A DNA stretch of 50,190 bases. It comes from Vreelandella malpeensis. GTDB taxonomy: Bacteria; Pseudomonadota; Gammaproteobacteria; Pseudomonadales; Halomonadaceae. The stretch is taken from NCBI RefSeq assembly GCF_020622355.1, contig NZ_WHVL01000009.1:1-50190 (forward strand), in the 5' to 3' direction. Shown here piece after piece: positions 30,859-39,406 of the stretch (positions within the stretch are counted from its first letter, which is position 1; each line of letters begins with the position of its first letter). The notes beneath the pieces are model-generated. The model saw nothing but the letters and a program-made list of their open reading frames with translations, did not search any database and was not told where the DNA came from. A program made the position numbers and the translations under genes.

Positions 30859-31615
30859 GGGCGCCGTTTCCATCCCGCGTGCGTGGCCGAACTGGCTGCC
30901 AGCTTTTGGCTTTGCCGCACTCCTTGGGCTGGCACTCTTTGGCATGGAGCTTCTGGAGCCGTTCTTTCGCTGGGTGGAACCGGATGCGCGCAGCGTCATC
31001 TATGCCCGGGCGAGCTTCGTGGACCTGCTGGGGCGGCATCTGCTGGTGGTCGGCGCGGCGGGCGCGGTCACGGTGTGCCTGGGGCTAATCGCCGGCATCG
31101 CGGTGACCCGCAGATACGGGCGCGACTTTCTGCCCCTGGCGGGTCAGCTCGCCTCCATCGGCCAGACCTTTCCACCGGTCGCGGTACTGGCGCTGGCGGT
31201 ACCGGCGCTAGGTTTCGGCACGCCCGCGATCATCGTCGCGCTGATGCTCTACGGCCTGCTGCCCATTCTGCGCAACACCCTGGCTGGCCTCGACGGGGTC
31301 GACCCGGCCCTCAAGGAAGCGGCCATTGCGATGGGCATGACGCCGCGCCAGCGGCTCTGGCGGGTGGAGCTGCCCCTGGCGGCACCGGTCATTCTCGCCG
31401 GCGTGCGCACCTCCATCACCATCAACATCGCCACCGCCGCGCTGGGCGCCACCGTGGGCGCGAGCAACTTGGGCGATCCGATCATCGCCGGCATCATCAA
31501 CGCCAACATGGCCTACGTGATCCAGGGGGCGCTGCTCATTGCGTTGCTGGCGCTCACCGTGGACAGCCTGTTCGATCTGCTCGAGCAGCAATTGCGCCAC
31601 CGTCCGACCGATTGA
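30848..31615 (+). CDS. Osmoprotectant ABC importer permease (YehW type)
   Basis: This 255-aa inner-membrane permease has about six helices, with the EAA-type coupling loop (KEAAIAMGMTPRQRLWRVELPL) at about 155-175 and a typical GASNLGDPIIAGI segment. It starts on GTG 30848 inside the ATPase gene, with a purine-rich GAGCGAGG upstream. It completes the importer. A halophile would use such a system to take up compatible solutes. No terminator is seen before the bkd operon 143 bp downstream. Confidence 0.87.
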   Translation: MQARGAVSIPRAWPNWLPAFGFAALLGLALFGMELLEPFFRWVEPDARSVIYARASFVDLLGRHLLVVGAAGAVTVCLGLIAGIAVTRRYGRDFLPLAGQLASIGQTFPPVAVLALAVPALGFGTPAIIVALMLYGLLPILRNTLAGLDGVDPALKEAAIAMGMTPRQRLWRVELPLAAPVILAGVRTSITINIATAALGATVGASNLGDPIIAGIINANMAYVIQGALLIALLALTVDSLFDLLEQQLRHRPTD

Positions 31616-31660
31616 CCCCCACCTTAAGTGGTATGCCTAAAGCGTTTGCACTGAGGTACT

Positions 31661-31758
31661 GTCCTTGTGTTGCGTTGACCCTTGCCAGATAAATCCACTG
31701 GCGAAAACGGTCGGCACCGACAACACTGCCCTCAAAAGGGGTCAACAAGGACAAGAAC
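31661..31758 (+). promoter_or_regulatory. Structured leader or operator region upstream of the bkd operon
   Basis: Two left-arm segments, GTCCTTG (31661-31667) and TTGACCC (31675-31681), are complementary to the contiguous right arm GGGTCAACAAGGAC (about 31739-31752). That arm contains the AAGGA ribosome site of the first gene. Small hairpins lie between: GCCAG/CTGGC (31684-31688 / 31698-31702) and GTCG-GCAC-CGAC (about 31710-31721). If all of it is transcribed, the ribosome site could be sequestered. A candidate promoter TTGTGT-17-GATAAA (31665-31693) would start within it, making the repeats a DNA operator instead. Confidence 0.45.
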
Positions 31759-32961
31759 ATGACACGCTACTGCCATCAGCCGAGCTTCATGACCGGCGAC
31801 GAATTCTCCATGGCGACCTTTGCCCTGCTCGACCCTGACGGGGCGCTCCACGAAGGCGCTGTCGAACCCCGGCTCGAACGCGATCATGCCCGGCGCATGT
31901 ACCAGGCGATGCTCGCCACGAGACTGCTCGACGAACGCATGTTGGCCGCCCAGCGCCAGGGGCGACTGAGTTTCTACATGCAGAGTACCGGCGAGGAGGC
32001 GGCGATCGTCGGTGCCACCGCTGCTCTCGACGATGCCGACATGATCATGGCGCAGTACCGCGAGCAGGGGGCGCTGATGTATCGCGGCTTCACCATCGAC
32101 GAGTTCATGAACCAGCTGTTCGGCAACGACCTGGATTACGGCAAGGGCCGTCAGATGCCGGTTCACTATGGCTCGCGCAAGCTCCACTACATGACCATCT
32201 CGTCGCCGCTGGCCACCCAGATCCCCCAGGCGACCGGCTATGCCTACGGCCAGAAACTCGCCGGCGACGGCCAGTGCACGCTGACCTTCTTCGGCGAGGG
32301 CGCGGCCTCGGAAGGGGACTTTCACGCCGCGCTCAACATGGCCTCCGTGCACCGCGTACCGGTGATCTTTTTCTGTCGCAATAACGGCTACGCCATCTCC
32401 ACGCCCGCGGTCGAGCAGTTCGCCGCCGACGGGATCGCACCACGTGCGATCGGCTATCGCATGCACGCCATTCGGGTCGACGGCAACGATGCCCTGGCAG
32501 TGTTCGAGGCGACCCGAATGGCGCGGCGCATCGCTGTGGAGCAGAACCAGCCGGTACTGATCGAGGCGATGTCCTACCGCCTGGCCGCGCACTCCTCCTC
32601 GGACGACCCCTCGGGCTATCGCGCCAAGAGCGAAGAGGAGACGTGGCGCCTGAAGGACCCGGTGCTGCGGCTGCGCAAATGGCTGACCGCCAAGGGCTGG
32701 TGGAGTGACGACGAGCAGGCAAGCGAGGAGGAGCGGCTGCGCCGTGACGTGCTCGAGACCATGAAGCGCGCCGAGAAAAGGCCCGCGCCGCCGCTCGACA
32801 CGCTGATCAGCGATGTCTATGCCGATATCACTCCAGCGCTCCAGCGTCAGTTCGATGATCTTAAGCGCCATATCCGCCGCCACCCCGAGGCCTACCCCAA
32901 AGGGGCGAAGACCCTGGATCTGGATATCTCTTCCACCTCGAGCGCCGAGGGAGACGCCTGA
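31759..32961 (+). CDS. bkdA1: Branched-chain 2-oxoacid dehydrogenase E1, alpha subunit
   Basis: This 400-aa thiamine-diphosphate-dependent decarboxylase subunit works in valine, leucine and isoleucine breakdown. The ThDP/Mg motif runs from [10 protein letters not shown] (179-188) to CRNNGYAI (Asn208-Asn209). [11 protein letters not shown] and the [18 protein letters not shown] segment are typical of the branched-chain type rather than pyruvate dehydrogenase. The loop at 273-288, HSSSDD followed by PSGYR, corresponds to the loop that is phosphorylated in the animal enzyme. The start has AAGGAC upstream. The E1beta ATG follows its stop by one base. Confidence 0.92.
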   Translation: MTRYCHQPSFMTGDEFSMATFALLDPDGALHEGAVEPRLERDHARRMYQAMLATRLLDERMLAAQRQGRLSFYMQSTGEEAAIVGATAALDDADMIMAQYREQGALMYRGFTIDEFMNQLFGNDLDYGKGRQMPVHYGSRKLHYMTISSPLATQIPQATGYAYGQKLAGDGQCTLTFFGEGAASEGDFHAALNMASVHRVPVIFFCRNNGYAISTPAVEQFAADGIAPRAIGYRMHAIRVDGNDALAVFEATRMARRIAVEQNQPVLIEAMSYRLAAHSSSDDPSGYRAKSEEETWRLKDPVLRLRKWLTAKGWWSDDEQASEEERLRRDVLETMKRAEKRPAPPLDTLISDVYADITPALQRQFDDLKRHIRRHPEAYPKGAKTLDLDISSTSSAEGDA

Positions 32962-32962
32962 C

Positions 32963-33940
32963 ATGCCGACCATGAATCTGCTCCAGGCGATCAACAGCGC
33001 CCTCGATACCGCCATGGCGGAAGACGACAAGGTGATCTGCTTCGGCGAGGACGTCGGTGTCTTCGGCGGGGTGTTTCGCGCCACGAGCCACCTGCAGGAG
33101 AAGTACGGCAAGGCACGCTGTTTCAACACGCCCCTGGTCGAGCAGGGCATCATCGGTTTTGCCAACGGCCTGGCCGCCCAAGGCTCGGTGCCGGTGGCCG
33201 AGATCCAGTTCGCCGACTATATCTTTCCGGCCTTCGATCAAATCGTCAACGAGACCGCCAAGTTCCGCTACCGCTCCGGGGATCTGTTCAACGTTGGAGG
33301 CTTGACCATCCGCACGCCCTACGGCGGCGGTATTGCGGGCGGCCTTTACCACTCCCAGTCGCCGGAGGCCTACTTCACCCATACGCCGGGGCTCAAGGTG
33401 GTGGTGCCGCGAAGCCCCTACCAGGCCAAGGGACTGCTGCTCGCCGCTATCCGCGACCCGGACCCGGTGCTGTTTCTAGAGCCGAAAAGGCTCTACCGCG
33501 CCGCCACCGGCGAAGTGCCGGAAACCGACTATCAACTTCCTTTTGGCGAGGCAGAAATCGTCAAGGAGGGTGGCGACATCACCCTGGTGGGCTGGGGCGC
33601 GCAGATGGAAGTGATCCAGAAGGCCGCTGAGCTCGCCGAGGAGCAGGGCATTGCCTGCGAGGTGATCGATTTGCGCACGCTGTTGCCCTGGGATGCGGAT
33701 ACCGTGGTCGAGTCGGTGCTCAAGACCGGACGGCTGGTGGTCAGCCACGAAGCCCCCTTGACCGGCGGCTTTGCCGGCGAGATCGCGGCGACCATTGCCG
33801 AGCGCTGCTTTCTGTATCTCGAGTCGCCCATTCGCCGGGTGACGGGGCTGGATACGCCGTTCCCGCTGGTGCTCGAGAAGGAGTACCTTCCGGATCACCT
33901 CAAAATCCTCGACGCGATTCGCGAAAGCGTCGATTTCTAG
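32963..33940 (+). CDS. bkdA2: Branched-chain 2-oxoacid dehydrogenase E1, beta subunit
   Basis: This 325-aa partner of E1alpha completes the ThDP site and carries the glutamate ([10 protein letters not shown]) that activates the cofactor. Other hallmarks are [31 protein letters not shown] and the C-terminal transketolase domain ([14 protein letters not shown]). The longest frame starts inside bkdA1, but ATG 32963 lies one base after the bkdA1 stop with GAGGGAG upstream and gives the family N-terminus. The E2 gene follows 18 bp later. Confidence 0.94.
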   Translation: MPTMNLLQAINSALDTAMAEDDKVICFGEDVGVFGGVFRATSHLQEKYGKARCFNTPLVEQGIIGFANGLAAQGSVPVAEIQFADYIFPAFDQIVNETAKFRYRSGDLFNVGGLTIRTPYGGGIAGGLYHSQSPEAYFTHTPGLKVVVPRSPYQAKGLLLAAIRDPDPVLFLEPKRLYRAATGEVPETDYQLPFGEAEIVKEGGDITLVGWGAQMEVIQKAAELAEEQGIACEVIDLRTLLPWDADTVVESVLKTGRLVVSHEAPLTGGFAGEIAATIAERCFLYLESPIRRVTGLDTPFPLVLEKEYLPDHLKILDAIRESVDF

Positions 33941-33958
33941 CGCCCCCGGAGACTGACA

Positions 33959-35194
33959 ATGAGTGATTTTGTATTGCCGGATATCGGCGAAGGGATCGTC
34001 GAGTGCGAAGTGGTCGAGTGGCGCGTCCAGGAGGGCGAGCGCATCGAAGAGGATCAGCCAGTGGTCGAAGTGATGACCGACAAGGCGCTGGTCGAGATCA
34101 CCGCCCCCGAAGCCGGCGTGGTCACGAAGCTCTACGTTCAGAAAGGCGAGATCGCAAAGGTGCACGCGCCGCTCTACGCCTACCAGGCCGAAGGCGATAC
34201 GGCGGACACGCAGAGCGAGCCTGCCGCGCAGGAATCGGCATCGGAACAGCGGGCGGCGGATCGGCCGGTCGAGGACGCGCCGCCGGCCCGCTCGAACCCG
34301 CCGGCCTCTCGCGTTGGCCACAGGACTCCGGCGAGCCCGGCGGTGCGCCGCCTGGTGCGCGAGCACGACCTCTGCTTGAGCGACATCGCCGGCAGCGGCA
34401 AGGAGGGGCGCGTACTCAAGGAGGACGTACTGTCGCATCTAGAAGGCGGGCAGCCGGTGTCTGCCGAACCCGCCTTGCCTTCCACGCAGACGGAGCGGGT
34501 CGAGCCGCTGCGCGGCGTGCGCGCGGCGATGGCCAGGCGCATGGTGCACGCGGTCAGTACCATTCCCCACTTTCACTACGGCGACGAGATCGATGTCACG
34601 GCGCTTCTGGCGCTGCGCGAGCGGCTCAAGCCCGCCATCGAGGCGAGCGGCGAGCGCCTCACCCTGATGCCCTTCATCATGAAGGCACTGGCACTGGCCA
34701 TCGACGTGGAGCCGATCGTCAACGCACGCCTCGACGAGGCCGGCGAGAATCTGCATTACCAGAGTGCCTGCAACATCGGCATGGCGGTGGATGGCAAGGC
34801 GGGTCTGATGGTGCCTAACGTCAAGGGCGTCGAGGCACGCACGCTTTTCGAGCTTGCCGGCGAGATCGGCCGCCTCACCCAGGCGGCTCGGGAAGGGCGG
34901 GTGGAGCAGGCGGACCTCAAGGGCGGCACCATCACCGTGTCGAACATCGGCGCGCTCGGCGGCACCTACGCCGCGCCGATCATCAACGCGCCGGAAGCCG
35001 CCATCGTCGCCCTCGGCAAGACCCAGTGGCTGCCGCGCTTCGACGCGGCGGGGGGCGTCGAGCGGCGGGCGATCATGACCATCACCTGGGCGGGGGATCA
35101 CCGTTTCATCGATGGCGGCACCATCGCACGCTTCTGCAACGCCTGGAAGGGCTTTCTCGAAGCGCCGGAGACGATGCTGCTGCATCTGCGCTAG
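33959..35194 (+). CDS. bkdB: Branched-chain 2-oxoacid dehydrogenase E2, dihydrolipoyl acyltransferase
   Basis: This 411-aa core protein has one lipoyl domain (1-75) with lipoylated Lys42 in MTDKALVE, then a Pro/Ala/Glu-rich linker (about 78-122). A peripheral-subunit-binding domain (about 124-160, ASPAVRRLVREHDLCLSDI) and the catalytic domain follow, with His381 and Asp385 in DHRFIDGGT. It transfers branched acyl groups to CoA. The start follows GGAGACTGACA. The usual next gene, E3 (lpd), is not here; instead a protein kinase gene starts 24 bp downstream. E3 must come from another locus, probably the pyruvate dehydrogenase one. Confidence 0.94.
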   Translation: MSDFVLPDIGEGIVECEVVEWRVQEGERIEEDQPVVEVMTDKALVEITAPEAGVVTKLYVQKGEIAKVHAPLYAYQAEGDTADTQSEPAAQESASEQRAADRPVEDAPPARSNPPASRVGHRTPASPAVRRLVREHDLCLSDIAGSGKEGRVLKEDVLSHLEGGQPVSAEPALPSTQTERVEPLRGVRAAMARRMVHAVSTIPHFHYGDEIDVTALLALRERLKPAIEASGERLTLMPFIMKALALAIDVEPIVNARLDEAGENLHYQSACNIGMAVDGKAGLMVPNVKGVEARTLFELAGEIGRLTQAAREGRVEQADLKGGTITVSNIGALGGTYAAPIINAPEAAIVALGKTQWLPRFDAAGGVERRAIMTITWAGDHRFIDGGTIARFCNAWKGFLEAPETMLLHLR

Positions 35195-35218
35195 CCCGCT
35201 CTCGGAGGGTGGTGGACG

Positions 35219-37042
35219 ATGTCCCAAGGCGCGCTTCAGCAGTTTTACATTCCCGAGGAGCAATCGGTCTACCTGCTCACCCACCGGGATGCGCGCAAGC
35301 TCAAGGACTGGGTGGCGCTGTGCCAGGCCGAGCTCGAGCAGCTCGGCTTCGACGCCATCGAGCTGATCGGCAAGGGCGCCTATGGCTTCGTCTTCGCCGG
35401 GCGAGCAAGCGTTCGCGGCGAGCCCGCCCACTACGTCTTCAAGTTTTCGCGCATCACGCTGCCCACTCACCTGCAGGAGCGCCTCGAGGAGGAGGCGTTC
35501 ATGCTCGACCAACTCACCCATCCGCGTATTCCCAAGCTGATCGCCTACCAGCGCATTCGCGGTCAGTCGATTCTGGTGATGGAGCGCGCCCCGGGACTCA
35601 ACCTCGAGGAGATCTCGCTGCGCGAGGGGCGCCTGGCGCCACGGTGGGTGGTGCGTATCGCGGTCCAACTCGCCGAGCTTCTGCAGGCGCTGCGCCAGGA
35701 GACGGGCCCGCACGGGCGCCCACTGGTGCACGGCGACATCAAACCTTCGAATCTGGTGTTCGATCCCGATACCGAATCGGTGGCGCTGATCGACTGGGGA
35801 TCGTCGGTCTTCGCCCAGCTCGATGCGGACCTGCAGCCGGTGGGCAGCAACGTCATGGAGCTGATGTCGAACCAGCACCAGCACACCAACGCGCGACTCG
35901 GCGACGTCTATTTCATCGGCGAGGAGCAGTTGAACGGCGCGCTCTCGTCACCGCGCTTCGACGAGCAGGGCGTGGCGGGCACGCTCTACGCGCTGGCCTC
36001 GGCTCAGTCCTGCCGGTTCGGTCAGCGCGCCATTCCGGCGAGTTCGCTGGGTCTTCCGCTGGAGTTCGCGCGCACCCTCGATGCCATGCTGGACGTCGAT
36101 CCGGCGCGCCGTCGCGCGGCGGGGGACTACTTTCTCAAGGCCATGCCGGCGATGGCGAAGATGGTCATGGTGACGCTGCCCGAGGTGCCACCCGCGGCCC
36201 TGGTGCCGGTCTGGCTGCGCCCGGCGGGTGTCGAGATCGATACCGTGGTCTACAGCTCGCGCAAGGCGTTCCTGCGCGAGGCGCAGGTGGAGCAAGCGCT
36301 TGGCGAAGTCGACGATGTGCAGCTCGACCGCTACTACCGGCAGTTCATGCAAGGCATGGGCGATACCGAGAAAGCCTTTCTGGCGGCGGTCAGCCGGCTG
36401 GGCAGGTACCCGGTAGTCGGCGGGCTGGCAATTCGCTGGGAGGCGGAAGGCGTCTATATAGACTCCTCGCTCAACCTGCACGATACCCGTTTCAAGGCGG
36501 CCTTCGTGCAGGCGGTGAACAACATGGTCCACCTGGCCCGGGCGATCCACCGTCAGGGGGTATTCAAGAGCTGCCTGTTCGATGCCCGCCAGACACTGCA
36601 CATGGAGCGCGGTGGCGAGCATGAACGCTTCGTGCCGGTTCCCGGCACCCATATCCGGTTCGAGATCAGTGCCACCCCGGAAGAGAACCGCACCCGGCTG
36701 CACAGCTATTTCGAGGATGGCCCGGACCCGGAGGAGCTGCTGGTGCTGCCGGTCGCGATCATGGCGCTGCTCACGCGCCTCAACGAGATTCACCATACCG
36801 GCATGATCATCTTTGAGGCCCACCCGCGACACCTGAAGCTGCACAGCTATTACCGGCTGCTCGACCCCGCGCAGGAAGCAACGTTTCGCGATCTGCTCGA
36901 TGCGATTCTCGCGGCGGTGGGGCTGATCGAGGGGCTCGGGGTATCCGGGTTCATGAAGATGCCCTACAAGGATACCCGCTTTTTCTCGCACCTCGAGCGC
37001 CAGCCCGAACGCTTCTACCCGCGTAATCCTCGCGCACGTTAG
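35219..37042 (+). CDS. Hanks-type Ser/Thr protein kinase with unrecognised C-terminal half, in the bkd operon
   Basis: This 607-aa protein has no membrane helix or signal peptide. The N-terminal kinase domain (about 45-305) looks active: glycine loop GKGAYGFV (51-58), Lys75 (VFKFSR), helix-C Glu near 91-93, catalytic loop HGDIKPSN (Asp173, Lys175, Asn178) and Asp192 in DWGSS in place of DFG. The residue before the catalytic Asp is Gly, so it is a non-RD kinase. An APE-like element is only weakly visible (FIGEEQ). Residues about 310-607 match no domain I recognise. It is 24 bp after bkdB, with GGAGGGTGG upstream of its ATG, so co-expressed. The likely target is BCKDH, by context only. Confidence 0.82.
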   Translation: MSQGALQQFYIPEEQSVYLLTHRDARKLKDWVALCQAELEQLGFDAIELIGKGAYGFVFAGRASVRGEPAHYVFKFSRITLPTHLQERLEEEAFMLDQLTHPRIPKLIAYQRIRGQSILVMERAPGLNLEEISLREGRLAPRWVVRIAVQLAELLQALRQETGPHGRPLVHGDIKPSNLVFDPDTESVALIDWGSSVFAQLDADLQPVGSNVMELMSNQHQHTNARLGDVYFIGEEQLNGALSSPRFDEQGVAGTLYALASAQSCRFGQRAIPASSLGLPLEFARTLDAMLDVDPARRRAAGDYFLKAMPAMAKMVMVTLPEVPPAALVPVWLRPAGVEIDTVVYSSRKAFLREAQVEQALGEVDDVQLDRYYRQFMQGMGDTEKAFLAAVSRLGRYPVVGGLAIRWEAEGVYIDSSLNLHDTRFKAAFVQAVNNMVHLARAIHRQGVFKSCLFDARQTLHMERGGEHERFVPVPGTHIRFEISATPEENRTRLHSYFEDGPDPEELLVLPVAIMALLTRLNEIHHTGMIIFEAHPRHLKLHSYYRLLDPAQEATFRDLLDAILAAVGLIEGLGVSGFMKMPYKDTRFFSHLERQPERFYPRNPRAR

Positions 37043-37659
37043 TCGTCGATCCGCGAGGTGAGCTTTGACGGCGCGAGACTGGCGAGCCAGGTGATCAGCT
37101 CGTCGGTAAGCGTATCGCTTGCAGCGCCGAAGGCGTTTACCACGTCGGGAATCTCGACGCTTTGCGCCCGTGCACGGGCCTCGAAGATCTGGCTCGCCAG
37201 CGGTTCACGATTCGGCCCGGTCAACTGCACGTCGAGCTGTACGTGGGCCACCGGCGGCGTGCGATCATACTCGCTCTGAAAGTGGCGCAGCTCGCCGAGC
37301 AGTACCAGGTCCGACGGCAGTCGATCCACCCCGACGCTCTCGAACAGCTTGCTTCGTTGCAGACTGTCGATCAGGCGTGACTGGATCAGTTCCGGGGCGT
37401 CCTGATGCCAGCGCGCCCCCTCGTAGACATTGACCACGTTGCGCTCCGGAAACACCACGATACGGTTGCTGCCGATCAGGTGGCCGGCCTCGGGCGTGGC
37501 GACACCCAGGCGCTTGCCGGCAAGCACGGAACTGCTCGCGGCCGCCGAAAGCCGGGGTTCGGGCAGGCGGTAGAGCGTAGCCGGATCGCTTTCGGGCAGA
37601 ATCGAGCAGCCGCCGAGGCCGAGAGCCAGGGCGACGGTTGCGAGCGAACGGGTGTTCAT
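37039..37659 (-). CDS. ABC-type transport auxiliary lipoprotein (PqiC-like)
   Basis: This 206-aa outer-membrane lipoprotein candidate has an N-terminal signal with lipobox LGLGGC (Cys18). The rest has the layout of the ABC-transport auxiliary (PqiC/YmbA) family: YRLPEPR start, GKRLGVATPEAG, NRIVVFPERNVVNVYEGARW, and DTLTDELITWLA near the end. It overlaps the MCE gene by four bases (ATGA), so it is part of the transporter operon. Its stop codon overlaps the stop of the convergent kinase gene. It probably anchors the MCE lipid conduit at the outer membrane. Confidence 0.85.
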   Translation of the reverse strand: MNTRSLATVALALGLGGCSILPESDPATLYRLPEPRLSAAASSSVLAGKRLGVATPEAGHLIGSNRIVVFPERNVVNVYEGARWHQDAPELIQSRLIDSLQRSKLFESVGVDRLPSDLVLLGELRHFQSEYDRTPPVAHVQLDVQLTGPNREPLASQIFEARARAQSVEIPDVVNAFGAASDTLTDELITWLASLAPSKLTSRIDD

Positions 37660-38597
37660 GGGCGAAACTCCTCTACGCGGTCCCGACCCAGCAGAAAGTC
37701 GGTCGGATTTTCCTCGATGTCGCGGGTGATGCGATCAAGAGTGGTAAGCGTGGCGCGCAGGGCGGCCAGTGCCGGGGCGATGTCCTGGGTGCTGGCGAGC
37801 GTACTTTGCACTGCGGCGGCGTTGTCATCGACCAGCTGCTCGATGCGCCGGGCGGCATCGGCGACGTCCTGGCTGGCGTTCCGGGCGCTAGCCATCACCT
37901 GTCGGCCATCCTGCTGCAGAAGCTGGGTGGCTTCCTGGCTCAACGTCTCGATATTGGCGAGTGTGGCGGTGGCCTGACGCGACACGTCGCCGAACAGCGC
38001 CATATTCTCGTCGAGGGCCGCGCGCTGGGAAGCGATCATGTCGGTGATCTCGGCGATGTCGGTCAGAATGTTGCCGGCCTGTTGGCGGTTGTCGTCAGTG
38101 AACAGCGCGTTGACGTTCTCGAGCACGGCGTTGACGTTCTGAATCATCTCCTCGCCCTGGTCCATCAGGGTGGCGATCGGCGAGGGTTCGGCCCGTATGA
38201 AAGGTACCTCGTCGTCGTCATCTGCCGTCAGCAAAGGGCTATCCGGTTCGCCGCCTTCGAGCTGAACCGACAGGCTGCCAGTGATGCTGGCGAAGGAGAG
38301 TTTCGCCCGAGTGTCGGTCTTGATCGGGGTGTCCTCTTGAACGCGAATGTCGACGATCACCCGGCGCGGATCGCGCGGGTCGAGGGTCAGCTCGGTGACC
38401 TCACCCACCTCGATGCCGTTGTACTGCACGGCGCTACCCTCGGAAAGCCCGCTGACGCTGCGCTCGAAGAGAATGCGATAAGGGCGATAGTCGTGGTCGC
38501 CGGCGGCCTGGCTCATCCACAGCGCGAAAAGCAGGGCGCCGGCGCCGGTGAGTAGGGTGAAAAGGCCGATGAGAACGTGATGTGCACGGGTTTCCAT
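37656..38597 (-). CDS. MCE-domain lipid transporter subunit (MlaD-like)
   Basis: This 313-aa protein has one N-terminal membrane helix (about 9-31), an MCE domain (about 40-120; VSGLSEGSAVQYNGIEVGEV, ASITGSLSVQLEGG) and a long helical C-terminal tail. That tail is expected to form the needle in MlaD/LetB-like hexamers. The frame opens at 38672, but the ATG at 38597 gives the family start METRAHHVLIG and follows the ATPase stop by eight bases. It carries phospholipids or other lipids through the periplasm; direction and cargo are unknown. Confidence 0.87.
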   Translation of the reverse strand: METRAHHVLIGLFTLLTGAGALLFALWMSQAAGDHDYRPYRILFERSVSGLSEGSAVQYNGIEVGEVTELTLDPRDPRRVIVDIRVQEDTPIKTDTRAKLSFASITGSLSVQLEGGEPDSPLLTADDDDEVPFIRAEPSPIATLMDQGEEMIQNVNAVLENVNALFTDDNRQQAGNILTDIAEITDMIASQRAALDENMALFGDVSRQATATLANIETLSQEATQLLQQDGRQVMASARNASQDVADAARRIEQLVDDNAAAVQSTLASTQDIAPALAALRATLTTLDRITRDIEENPTDFLLGRDRVEEFRP

Positions 38598-38605
38598 GTG
38601 TTCGA

Positions 38606-39406
38606 TTATTCCCTGTCCGATGAAGAGGCGGCGGCTCGGCCTCGTGGCCCGTTGAAGTACTCCTGCACCCACTCGTCGTCGGTCCGGGCGACCTTGTCGA
38701 GGGTGTCCGCCACCAGTACGCGCTTTTGCGACAGCACCGCCACCCGGTCGCAGGCGGCATTAAGCGTGTCCAGATCGTGAGTAACCAGAAAGACGCTGAA
38801 GCCGAGCGCGTCGCGCAGCGTCTTGATCAACTGATCGAAGGCGGCCGCGCCGATCGGGTCGAGCCCGGCGGTGGGCTCGTCGAGGAACAGGATGTCCGGG
38901 TCCAGCGCGAGAGCTCGAGCGAGGGCAGCGCGCTTGATCATGCCGCCGGAGAGCGATTCCGGCGACTGCAGCGCCGCCTCCGGCGACAGCCCGACCAGCG
39001 ACAGCTTGATCCGCGCCAGGTACTCCGCATCATCACGGGCAAGCCCCGCATGCTCGATCAAGGGTAGCGCCACGTTCTCCTGAAGATTCAGCGAGCTGAA
39101 CAGCGCCCCCTGCTGAAACAGCACGCCGAAGCGGCGATCCACCCGGCTGCGCTCGGCGTCGTCCAGAGTCGACAGATTGGTGCCGAGCACCTCGATATCC
39201 CCTTGGCTGGGCCGCTTAAGGCCTACGATGCTGCGCAGCAGTACCGATTTGCCGGTGCCCGAACCGCCCACCACGCCGAGGATCTCGCCCTTGGCCAGAG
39301 TCAGATCGAGGCCGTCGTGCACCACGTGATCGCCGAAGCGGTTGACCAGCCCGCGTACCTCAATGACCGACTCGGTGCTATCGCGTGAATCGTCGCGCCC
39401 GCTCAC
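38606..39406 (-). CDS. ABC transporter ATP-binding protein (MlaF-like)
   Basis: This 266-aa ATPase has Walker A GGSGTGKS (47-54), signature LSGGMIKRAALARAL, Walker B ILFLDEPTAGLDPIGA and switch HDLD. The GGM-type signature and DPIGAAAFDQLI stretch are typical of MlaF/TtgA ATPases of MCE systems. It starts with GTG at 39406, overlapping the upstream permease stop (GTGA), so translation is coupled. Confidence 0.88.
   Translation of the reverse strand: MSGRDDSRDSTESVIEVRGLVNRFGDHVVHDGLDLTLAKGEILGVVGGSGTGKSVLLRSIVGLKRPSQGDIEVLGTNLSTLDDAERSRVDRRFGVLFQQGALFSSLNLQENVALPLIEHAGLARDDAEYLARIKLSLVGLSPEAALQSPESLSGGMIKRAALARALALDPDILFLDEPTAGLDPIGAAAFDQLIKTLRDALGFSVFLVTHDLDTLNAACDRVAVLSQKRVLVADTLDKVARTDDEWVQEYFNGPRGRAAASSSDRE

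Noticed and set aside
32813..32962. Upstream start for the E1beta gene inside bkdA1
   Set aside because: The extra residues have no family counterpart; ATG 32963 has GAGGGAG upstream and directly follows the bkdA1 stop.
35026..36624. Plus-strand open frame of 532 codons overlapping the E2 and kinase genes
   Set aside because: It is an Arg/Ala/Gly-rich frame with no conserved motif; the overlapping frames carry E2 and kinase signatures.
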